64,000 bases of DNA from Chitinophaga sancti (lineage in GTDB: Bacteria; Bacteroidota; Bacteroidia; Chitinophagales; Chitinophagaceae), in contig NZ_CP139247.1 of NCBI RefSeq assembly GCF_034087045.1, forward strand, positions 1,921,001 to 1,985,000. The letters are read 5' to 3'. The position numbers and the translations under genes were made by a program. Under the pieces are notes generated by a model. That model made no database searches and was not told the origin of the DNA. It saw only the letters and a program-made list of their open reading frames with translations. Below are positions 17,684 to 24,606 of this stretch, in pieces (the stretch's first letter is position 1; each line of letters opens with the position of its first letter).

Positions 17684-18466
17684 CTAAAGCGCTGTAAATG
17701 TGAATGAATGGACGATCAGTTCCACTTCCTTAGCATCTGACGGCGCATTGCCATTAAACAGCCAGAGATTCATATGCACCGGCATCGCTACCGTACTCAC
17801 ATTATACCCTGATGGCGTTGTCCATGGAAAAAAGGCATTCGCAGCTGCCTGTGTATGACCATGAAAACCGGAAAAAGACACACTACTGCTGTTCCGCACA
17901 AACCGATAAGTACTATAAGTACCATTCAGCTTCAGTTCAGCCGTATAAGATGCACTGCCACTACCTGTTTGCGGATACACAGTATAGTTATAATTAGGCC
18001 ATGCATTGTTCCCCCAGCGGGCAAACTCAATATCCATTTCATGGTGCCCATCATCTCCGGATTTGTAATTAAACAACCCAAAAACGATATTTCTGTCCAG
18101 GGAGTCAACTCTACCTTCTACCTGCCATACATAGGTGCCATACCCCAATGACTGATTGGTATACACTTCTGAACAAAGCCATCTGCCAGTACTGGCATCT
18201 TTCCTGATTTTGAGATGGAGAAAGCCATTGCTGTCTACCCATACATTGCTGGAACTATTGCTCCAGTAATTGGGGCCCGGGCCGGAGGTGCCGGATTCTG
18301 TTCTGACCGTCCAGGTATATCCACTGAACGTAATCGTGGAAGCCGCAGCGCTTGCTCTGGCAGCGGAAGTTTCCGTGGCAGGGGTTGCTGCCTGTTGGGT
18401 AGATTCTTTAGTACAACTGGTGAAAGCGATCATAGCTACAGCCAGTGTCATGAATGTGTACTTCAT
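17684..18466 (-). CDS. GH16-type glycoside hydrolase lipoprotein
   Basis: A 260-aa lipoprotein with lipobox FTSC at Cys18, then a linker rich in Ala/Thr/Ser and a concanavalin-like domain. The GH16 catalytic signature E-x-D-x-E is present as Glu143, Asp145 and Glu147 (HHEMDIEFARWG). GH16 enzymes cut beta-1,3 or beta-1,4 glucans and galactans; the exact substrate cannot be assigned, and similar small proteins can be non-catalytic binders. It should be attached to a membrane facing the periplasm or cell surface. No SusC/D pair is nearby. Confidence 0.75.
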   Translation of the reverse strand: MKYTFMTLAVAMIAFTSCTKESTQQAATPATETSAARASAAASTITFSGYTWTVRTESGTSGPGPNYWSNSSSNVWVDSNGFLHLKIRKDASTGRWLCSEVYTNQSLGYGTYVWQVEGRVDSLDRNIVFGLFNYKSGDDGHHEMDIEFARWGNNAWPNYNYTVYPQTGSGSASYTAELKLNGTYSTYRFVRNSSSVSFSGFHGHTQAAANAFFPWTTPSGYNVSTVAMPVHMNLWLFNGNAPSDAKEVELIVHSFTFTAL

Positions 18467-18616
18467 GATGGTTTATTTTGATGAGGAAAAGATGTTTTTT
18501 AATATGGTCTATATAATGACAGCGTAGAAATGCTTTACTTTGATGCGAAATCAAGAAATTTTAACAAATCCCTATCATCATCCGTATTAGTTTTAGCCCC
18601 TACGCTGTTATAACAA

Positions 18617-19903
18617 ATGGAGAAAAAGAAATTGTGCCTGCTACTGGCAGGTTTATTTATGTTCAGGCTTATTTACGGCCTATGTGCAGAATTTTGGTTT
18701 GCAGATGAACTGCAGATCTACCTGATTGGGTTAAAATCTTACACTACCGGTACGTGGCCTACCTACGGACCAGATGTAGTATATACCCATACTCAGATTC
18801 CCGGCGCCCTGCAAGGGTTGCTGGTGAGCCTTCCTTTTTACCTCGGAAAGTTGCCGGAACTGCCTACGATTATATTAAACATCCTGTCGTTTAGTAGCCT
18901 ATGTCTGCTTGGTTGGTATGTGACTAAAAGGGTGAAAGGAGTGCCGGACTGGCTCGTCTGGATCCTATGTATGACAACTCCCTGGACATTGTATTATAGC
19001 ACCAGGGTGGTCAACCCATCGTATGTACTGGTCTTTTCCATTCCATTTTTCATTGCCGTACTTGAATTATTACCCATTTATACGGAAAAACTTATGAAAC
19101 CCGGACTGGCTTATTTCACGATGGGAATCACGACTACCTTCATCATGCAACTGCACATGTCATGGGTATTGATGGTGCCATATACGCTGGCGGCAATGGC
19201 ATTCACGATGAAGACAGCCAATAAAAAAGTTATATTTTTCTATATCCTGGGAGGTGTGATCGGGTTACTCACCCTGATACCTACCTGGTTACATCCGGAC
19301 CCATTGGCCGGTAAGGTAGGGGAGAATGTGGTGATCAACTGGGGGAATTTCGGCAATATCCTCACGATATTACTACGTTACCTGTCATTTGCCACTTACG
19401 AAATCCCTTATGTACTAGGTGATTCTACTGACAAGGATGTGATCTTTCATACCCAATACTGGATGATTCCGTTTATCGTATTCCTGTTGGTAATCGGCTT
19501 CCTGCAAGTGGGGCTTTTGATTATTGGATTCTTTATAAAGACTGAGAATGAGGAGTGGAAAAAGGTGCGCTGGCTGAATATCTTCTCTTACGGGTTATTG
19601 TTTGTGAGCTTTTTCTTTTCAATAAAAGGGCCTTCTTCACACACCTTCTATTTACTGTTACCACTACCCATGATCTATTCCTTCTATTGCTATGAATGGC
19701 TGATCTCCCAAAAGGCAGTGGCGCTGAAAGTGCTGAGGGTCGTAGTCTATTGTGGCTTCATTTTCCACATTGGATTGGCGATATACAATTACGAGCACAA
19801 ATCCATTTATAAAGACAGACCTAAAGTCTCTGAAGCCCTGGAAAGGATGGATTACCGCGTATTGGGTGAGCGGCGCTCCGACCAGTTAGGCTATGGATAT
19901 TAA
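18617..19903 (+). CDS. GT39/ArnT-like multi-pass membrane glycosyltransferase (putative)
   Basis: A 428-aa protein with about ten hydrophobic helices. An acidic pair (FADELQ, near residue 29) follows the first helix, where GT-C-fold transferases carry their catalytic acidic residue. These enzymes move sugars from polyprenyl-phosphate donors at the inner membrane. Similarity is general, so donor and acceptor are unknown. The gene ends four bases into the converging CLC remnant and stands alone. Confidence 0.55.
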   Translation: MEKKKLCLLLAGLFMFRLIYGLCAEFWFADELQIYLIGLKSYTTGTWPTYGPDVVYTHTQIPGALQGLLVSLPFYLGKLPELPTIILNILSFSSLCLLGWYVTKRVKGVPDWLVWILCMTTPWTLYYSTRVVNPSYVLVFSIPFFIAVLELLPIYTEKLMKPGLAYFTMGITTTFIMQLHMSWVLMVPYTLAAMAFTMKTANKKVIFFYILGGVIGLLTLIPTWLHPDPLAGKVGENVVINWGNFGNILTILLRYLSFATYEIPYVLGDSTDKDVIFHTQYWMIPFIVFLLVIGFLQVGLLIIGFFIKTENEEWKKVRWLNIFSYGLLFVSFFFSIKGPSSHTFYLLLPLPMIYSFYCYEWLISQKAVALKVLRVVVYCGFIFHIGLAIYNYEHKSIYKDRPKVSEALERMDYRVLGERRSDQLGYGY

Positions 19904-20472
19904 TGTTGATCCTTATAGCTATAAACAGTGTAAGGATATATTTTCCCGGCAGTATAGCGAGCTGCCATACTGGCTAACAGAATAGGGAAAGTCAGTATGA
20001 AGCTACCTGATAAACGTACTGCCAGGGAAGATGAAGTAAGCGGTGCATGTATGGCGCCGCTTAATACTGCTGCAATACCCAGGATGATAAAGTTGCTTAC
20101 TACCAGCTGCGTGTGGAAGAACTGGTTACATGTAAGCGCTACCAGTAGCCCCAGCAAAGCACCTATCACAATACCTGGTGCAAATACCCCACCATCACCA
20201 CCAGCTCCCAGTGTAACTGAAGAGATGATCGGCTTCAGCACAACAATACCCAGTATCGTGAATGCCAATGTATAGGTGAGGGGTGTGCGACTGGATTGTT
20301 CAATCATATCTTTCACCCCACTATAGCTGTCTCCAAACAGGTGAGGGAATATGAAAATACTCACACCTACTATCGCAGCTCCCAGACCGATACGCACATA
20401 TTCATTCTTCATAATCGCAAAGCGGTGCTTGATACCAATTACCGATTTGGTTAAGAATACAGAAATTGATAA
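19900..20472 (-). pseudogene. CLC chloride channel, C-terminal fragment
   Basis: The frame gives the C-terminal part of a CLC channel/antiporter, including the GVFAPG selectivity motif in AGGDGGVFAPGIVIGALLG and the final helices to a natural stop. The annotated ATG at 20412 gives 170 aa, but the frame runs on upstream (KHRFAIMKNEY) to a TGA at 20473-20475. About the first half of a normal CLC (400 or more residues), with the other ion-binding motifs, is missing. The next gene starts on the opposite strand only 10 bases away. A functional channel is very unlikely. Confidence 0.75.
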
Positions 20473-20482
20473 TCATGTTAAT

Positions 20483-20920
20483 ATGAAAGCATTATACTGG
20501 CTGTTGGCAATTGTTCTTGTCAGCTGTAAAACAACCACTCCGGGTTCAGCCGGACAACTGATACAGGTTGAAGCAGGTCCGTGTTTCGGCTCCTGCCCGG
20601 TATTTAAAATGACTATTAACCAGGATCGTTCTGCTACTTACGAAGCGATCCGGTTCAATAAAGATCAGCAGGGAACTTATGGAACAACTATCAAAGAAGA
20701 AGACTTTGTAAAACTGCAGCACCTGCTACAACAAACAAACTATGCAAATCTGCAGGATTCATTCAAACTACCCATTACAGATATGGCATCTATCACACTG
20801 CATATACCGCATGATGGCAAGGTGAAGAATATATACGATTACGGAAAAAAGGGTACACCTCAACTAGAGGCATTGTATCAGTTTATCACAGACCTGCGGA
20901 CTACGCAGGACTGGAAATAA
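20483..20920 (+). CDS. DUF6438 lipoprotein
   Basis: From the ATG at 20483 the protein has 145 aa and a lipoprotein signal with lipobox LVSC. The core GPCFGSCPVFKMTI is the hallmark of DUF6438, a family of small secreted proteins of unknown function common in Bacteroidota. The longer frame from 20351 runs through the CLC remnant and lacks a signal peptide, so it is rejected. A terminator overlaps the end of the gene. Confidence 0.8.
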   Translation: MKALYWLLAIVLVSCKTTTPGSAGQLIQVEAGPCFGSCPVFKMTINQDRSATYEAIRFNKDQQGTYGTTIKEEDFVKLQHLLQQTNYANLQDSFKLPITDMASITLHIPHDGKVKNIYDYGKKGTPQLEALYQFITDLRTTQDWK

Positions 20921-20950
20921 AAAGGGCGGTTCATTTGAACCCGCCCTTTT
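20920..20950. terminator. Terminator after the DUF6438 gene
   Basis: AAAAGGGCGG-TTCA pairs with TGAACC-CGCCCTTTT (one bulged base), with a T run on the plus strand and an A run at the other end, so it can serve both converging genes. Confidence 0.75.
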
Positions 20951-21015
20951 CAATAATTTTAATTCAGCTCTTTTCAATAATTTTAATTCAGCCCTTTCAA
21001 CTATTTTAATTCAGC
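20945..21015. repeat. Three tandem 23-24 bp repeats at a gene end
   Basis: Three units (20945-20968, 20969-20992, 20993-21015) of the form CTTTTCAATAATTTTAATTC followed by AGC. The third covers the stop codon and last four codons of the minus-strand hydrolase; the first overlaps the terminator arm. Confidence 0.85.
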
Positions 21016-21840
21016 ACCCAGAAAGGCTTTCATATCATTCCAGCTGGCAGTATCAGCAGCGGCATTGTATTCAATCGGCATATTGAATTTCTTACCGGTT
21101 GCTGTGGCAGCAGGATTCGTAAATGCATGTGTCGCATTTGAATATTCCCTGAACACATATTTCACACCTGCAGAATCCATTTGCTTTTTGAATGTAGCTA
21201 CTTCTTCAGGAGATACGAATTTGTCAGCACCACCATGGCAGATCAGGGCAGATGCCGTGAACAGGTCTTTAGAGATAGGCAATGATGTAGCCAGACCTCC
21301 GTGGAAACTTACCACCCCTTTCAGTGGCGCACCCAGGCGAGCCGCATTCAATACACAGCTGCCACCAAAGCAGAAGCCGATCGCAGCAATACGACTTGTA
21401 TCTACCTGTGCATAAGTCTTTGCTTTTGCTACAGCAGCAGCAATACGCTCATACGCCAATTTAGGATTAGCGTAGAAAGGGGTCGCCCATGCCTTTGCAG
21501 AATCAGGATTGTCGGCCAGTTTGCCATTGCCATACATATCCAGACCTACAGCAAAGTAACCCAGTTCAGCCAGGCGCTGTGCTACATTTTTAACGTGGGT
21601 ATCGAGGCCCCACCATTCCGGTACTATTACGATAACTGGTTTCTTTGTAGCAGTGTCATCATTGAAAGCGACAACACTGTTCAGGGGTACGCCATTTGAT
21701 TCGATGGTAACATCTGTTACCTGTACAGTAGGCGTTTTTGTGCTGTCTTTAGTTTCAGTGGTCGACGAGCCATTGTTACATGCTGTCATAAAGAGCGCAG
21801 CTGCTGGTATGGCAAGCAGAGTTCCGAGTGTGAATTTCAT
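21001..21840 (-). CDS. Dienelactone hydrolase family lipoprotein
   Basis: A 279-aa alpha/beta hydrolase with lipobox MTAC near residue 21. The family triad is visible: a nucleophile Cys in IGFCFGGSCV (about residue 157), an Asp in HGGADKFVS and a His in NATHAFTNP. DLH family members open lactones or cleave esters; this periplasmic, lipid-anchored form has no known substrate. The gene end lies in the tandem repeat. It is divergent from the marR gene and the two share a 102-base upstream region. Confidence 0.88.
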   Translation of the reverse strand: MKFTLGTLLAIPAAALFMTACNNGSSTTETKDSTKTPTVQVTDVTIESNGVPLNSVVAFNDDTATKKPVIVIVPEWWGLDTHVKNVAQRLAELGYFAVGLDMYGNGKLADNPDSAKAWATPFYANPKLAYERIAAAVAKAKTYAQVDTSRIAAIGFCFGGSCVLNAARLGAPLKGVVSFHGGLATSLPISKDLFTASALICHGGADKFVSPEEVATFKKQMDSAGVKYVFREYSNATHAFTNPAATATGKKFNMPIEYNAAADTASWNDMKAFLGAELK

Positions 21841-21890
21841 CTGATAGTATTTGAGTTGAGTAATTGGATTTGCAAGGTATGGAATTCTCC

Positions 21891-21921
21891 TTGTTTATTT
21901 GAAGATACCAAAGTAGCTTTG
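21891..21921 (+). promoter_or_regulatory. Promoter of the marR gene
   Basis: TTG (21891-21893), a 20-base spacer and TAGCTTTG (21914-21921) match the Bacteroidota consensus, 21 bases before the ATG at 21943. Confidence 0.65.
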
Positions 21922-21942
21922 CAAAGTTAATTTAATAGGCAT

Positions 21943-22377
21943 ATGTTTAATAATCAGGACGAAGAAATTGCTTACGGTATCCGCAATCTGGTGACAATCA
22001 TGAACAAGCGATTGCGCAAGCAGATGAGCAACCCGGAACAACTATCCATCTCTGAATTCAATGTACTGAGCATCCTCATGATCCAGAAAGAAGCATTTCC
22101 TTCTGAACTGGGTGCGCAGCTAAGCATATCCTCCCAATTCATGTCGCAGATCCTGAACAGGATGGAAGGACTGAAATACATCTCCAGGAAAAGTGCCCCA
22201 TCTGATGGTCGCAAAACATTGGTTTCCCTCACCAAACACGGCAAACAAAAAGTAGAACTATCCCGCAGGGAAAGGGAAGAATGGCTGGCACTCGTGGTAT
22301 CGGAGAAATATACGACGGAAGAAAAGGATGTGATTAAGAAGGCACTGGACCTGCTTTCTGTATTGACAGAATTATGA
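21943..22377 (+). CDS. MarR family transcriptional regulator
   Basis: A 144-aa winged-helix protein with the MarR layout: N-terminal dimer helix, helix-turn-helix (about residues 50-85, ELGAQLSISSQFMSQILNRM) and wing SAPSDGRKTLVSLTKHGK. MarR proteins are usually ligand-responsive repressors of neighbours or themselves; the divergent dienelactone hydrolase gene is the obvious candidate target. The 154 bases after it, up to the converging AraC gene, hold no gene I can support. Confidence 0.9.
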   Translation: MFNNQDEEIAYGIRNLVTIMNKRLRKQMSNPEQLSISEFNVLSILMIQKEAFPSELGAQLSISSQFMSQILNRMEGLKYISRKSAPSDGRKTLVSLTKHGKQKVELSRREREEWLALVVSEKYTTEEKDVIKKALDLLSVLTEL

Positions 22378-22531
22378 CTACGGGAAATATGGGCTTTTCT
22401 GCTTTGCCGCAAAGTGGTGGATACTTTCTGATGGCTGTGCCGACAGCGATGCAGAAGTACACCAATTCCCGGTAAAAAAGATCTTCCCCCGTCATGCAGC
22501 CATCAGGAATGCTGATGAATGGGTTGCAGGT

Positions 22532-23398
22532 TTATAATGATGGATGCACGCAGCTGGTAGTATTGTCAGCTGCAGCCTGGTGCGAGGGTGGAAAATACTT
22601 CTTAATCATCTTGGACAAATGACTCGCATCTGTAAATCCCAGTTCCCAGGCTATTTCATTCATAGACTTGCCTGAATTTTGTATACGGCTATAAGCCACA
22701 TTCACACGGGATTTGAGAATAAATTCCTTCAGGGTTTCTCCTGTTTTTTTCTTGAAATATTCACTCACATAATTGGCAGAGAGATTGAATTCACTAGCCA
22801 GCGCATCCACTCTTAATTTATCATTGTCAAACAGGTTGTATTGAATATACTGTAGCAGATCGCCAGCTGCTTTATCATTCACAGGGTTACTTTCTCTGAA
22901 TGTGCTTTCGAAATTACGTACCAGTATATTTAAAAGTGCAAACATATTGGCCCTGATAATGCTGTCAGATTGTTCCTGTTTATTATTGAATTCATGTTCA
23001 ATTCCACGAATCAGGTTAATCAGCAGGACTTTTTCACTGGCATTGTGAATAATATCACCCGGCTGGCGATTATAAGTGCTGATGATGTAATGCAGGTTAT
23101 TAAACCAGTTGGTATAGTCCATCAGCTGGTTGGCATCTTTCTGAAAAAAGAGGGCATTGAAGCGGATGAATACAAAGCGGGTAGGTGTTGCTATCTGAAA
23201 AGAATGACAGTCGAATGGGGGTAGCAGAAAGATATTATCAGGCGCATAGGCGATGTTATGATCATTGATACACTGTCTGCCAGTTCCTTTTTCAATGTAC
23301 ACCAACTCAAAGAAATTATGTTGATGCGGACGACGGCTCCACGCATCCAGTTCTTCGACACTTACAAAAAACGGTTGTATGGTATTTTCTATTAACAT
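22532..23398 (-). CDS. AraC family transcriptional regulator (divergent from oxidoreductase)
   Basis: An N-terminal cupin-type sensor domain (RRPHQHNFFELVYIEKGTG) is followed by a C-terminal pair of helix-turn-helix motifs (KLRVDALASEFNLSANYVSE and MNEIAWELGFTDASHLSKM). I take the ATG at 23398 as the start (288 aa); a longer frame to 23461 would use the intergenic region shared with the divergent oxidoreductase gene. The arrangement, with 87 bases between divergent starts, suggests it controls that gene. Confidence 0.88.
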   Translation of the reverse strand: MLIENTIQPFFVSVEELDAWSRRPHQHNFFELVYIEKGTGRQCINDHNIAYAPDNIFLLPPFDCHSFQIATPTRFVFIRFNALFFQKDANQLMDYTNWFNNLHYIISTYNRQPGDIIHNASEKVLLINLIRGIEHEFNNKQEQSDSIIRANMFALLNILVRNFESTFRESNPVNDKAAGDLLQYIQYNLFDNDKLRVDALASEFNLSANYVSEYFKKKTGETLKEFILKSRVNVAYSRIQNSGKSMNEIAWELGFTDASHLSKMIKKYFPPSHQAAADNTTSCVHPSL

Positions 23399-23485
23399 AA
23401 CCTCAAAACATACTTTTAATACCTTGAATTTTACAATGCCCTCACCCTCGCTTCGTGGCATCTTTGCATTGTAAATTAATGAAAA

Positions 23486-24430
23486 ATGAAAGCAATTATT
23501 ATCAATAGTTTCAATAGGAATGACAAATTGATCTATACAGAACTACCTGTGCCGACCATTAAAGCTGACGAAGTATTAGTACAGGTAAAGGCCCTTAGCG
23601 TGAATCCGGTAGATGTGCAAACCCATGGAGGAACGGGTATTTCCGGCCGTTTGAAGGATCAGTTTCCCATCATACTGGGTTGGGATATCAGTGGTGTGAT
23701 CACTGCTGTAGGAGAGGCTGTAAAGGAATTTAAAGTAGGAGATGAAGTATTTGGGATGGTCAATTTCCCGGGGCATGGTAAGGCCTATGCTGAATATGTA
23801 GCGGCGCCTGCAGCCCATCTGGCATTAAAACCAACAAATGTAAGTCATGAAGCGGCTGCAGCTACGACATTGGCGGCACTCACTGCTTATCAGGCATTAT
23901 TACAACAGGGTAAACTCACCCAGGGACAGAAAGTACTGATTACAGCTGCTGCTGGTGGAGTAGGCCATTTCGCTGTGCAGATCGCTAAGCATATAGGTGC
24001 GCATGTCATCGGTACATCTTCTGCTGCTAATAAAGATTATGTTTTCAGCATTGGTGCTGATGAGCATATTGATTACAACACTCAGCAGGAAGATAAGGTC
24101 GTAAATGATGCAGACCTTGTGATGGACAATGTACGTAGCCAGGATTTTGCAGCTACTATCAAAACAGTAAAGAACGGTGGTACCTATATTAAAATCCCCA
24201 ATGGGGTACCTGATGAGATGAAGCAACTGGCAGCAGAAAGAGGTATAAACGCATTCTTCTACCTCGTACAATCCAGTGGAGCAGATATGAAAGTGCTGGC
24301 AGACTTGTTAGGCAAAGGCATCTTACAGCCTAACCTGAACCTGTATGATTTTTCACAGATGGAACTGGCTCATGAGCAACAGCTGAAAGGTAGAACGCGT
24401 GGGAAAATAGTGGTTTCAATTAAGATGTGA
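23486..24430 (+). CDS. Zinc-independent MDR family NADP-dependent oxidoreductase
   Basis: A 314-aa quinone-oxidoreductase-like enzyme of the medium-chain dehydrogenase/reductase superfamily. The GroES-like half (residues 1-120) has PVDVQTHGG and GWDISGVI. The nucleotide-binding half contains AAAGGVGHFAVQIAKHIGA, the Rossmann motif of NADPH-dependent members. Structural-zinc cysteines are absent, as in quinone reductases. It probably reduces enones, quinones or reactive carbonyls in the cytoplasm. Divergent from an AraC regulator, which may respond to the substrate. Confidence 0.88.
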   Translation: MKAIIINSFNRNDKLIYTELPVPTIKADEVLVQVKALSVNPVDVQTHGGTGISGRLKDQFPIILGWDISGVITAVGEAVKEFKVGDEVFGMVNFPGHGKAYAEYVAAPAAHLALKPTNVSHEAAAATTLAALTAYQALLQQGKLTQGQKVLITAAAGGVGHFAVQIAKHIGAHVIGTSSAANKDYVFSIGADEHIDYNTQQEDKVVNDADLVMDNVRSQDFAATIKTVKNGGTYIKIPNGVPDEMKQLAAERGINAFFYLVQSSGADMKVLADLLGKGILQPNLNLYDFSQMELAHEQQLKGRTRGKIVVSIKM

Positions 24431-24568
24431 TGGCTACAAGCTGGAAGCCAGCGCAATTAGCGCAGCTGGCAAATGAAATTCCTTTGGAGAAATCCAGGTG
24501 AGAATATTAACCTGATATTGGAAGGAAAGATACAGGGTTGAAATGTAGTACGTCTTGCCTAAAAAGTT

Positions 24569-24600
24569 AAGAGCTTCTGCCTTTGATAGCAGAAGCTCTT
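24569..24600. terminator. Bidirectional terminator
   Basis: A perfect 12-base stem (AAGAGCTTCTGC with GCAGAAGCTCTT, 8-base loop) and flanking A/T runs sit between the converging oxidoreductase and cellulase genes. Confidence 0.85.
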
Positions 24601-24606
24601 TTAAAA

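Noticed and set aside
19900..20412. Functional CLC channel
   Set aside because: About half of the protein, including the N-terminal ion-binding motifs, is missing.
20351..20482. N-terminal extension of the DUF6438 lipoprotein
   Set aside because: It runs antisense through the CLC remnant and would bury the lipoprotein signal; the ATG at 20483 gives a normal signal peptide.
22378..22531. Short coding-like stretch after the marR gene (two frames with plausible text)
   Set aside because: No start, no recognisable family and only about 50 codons; not enough to call a gene or pseudogene.
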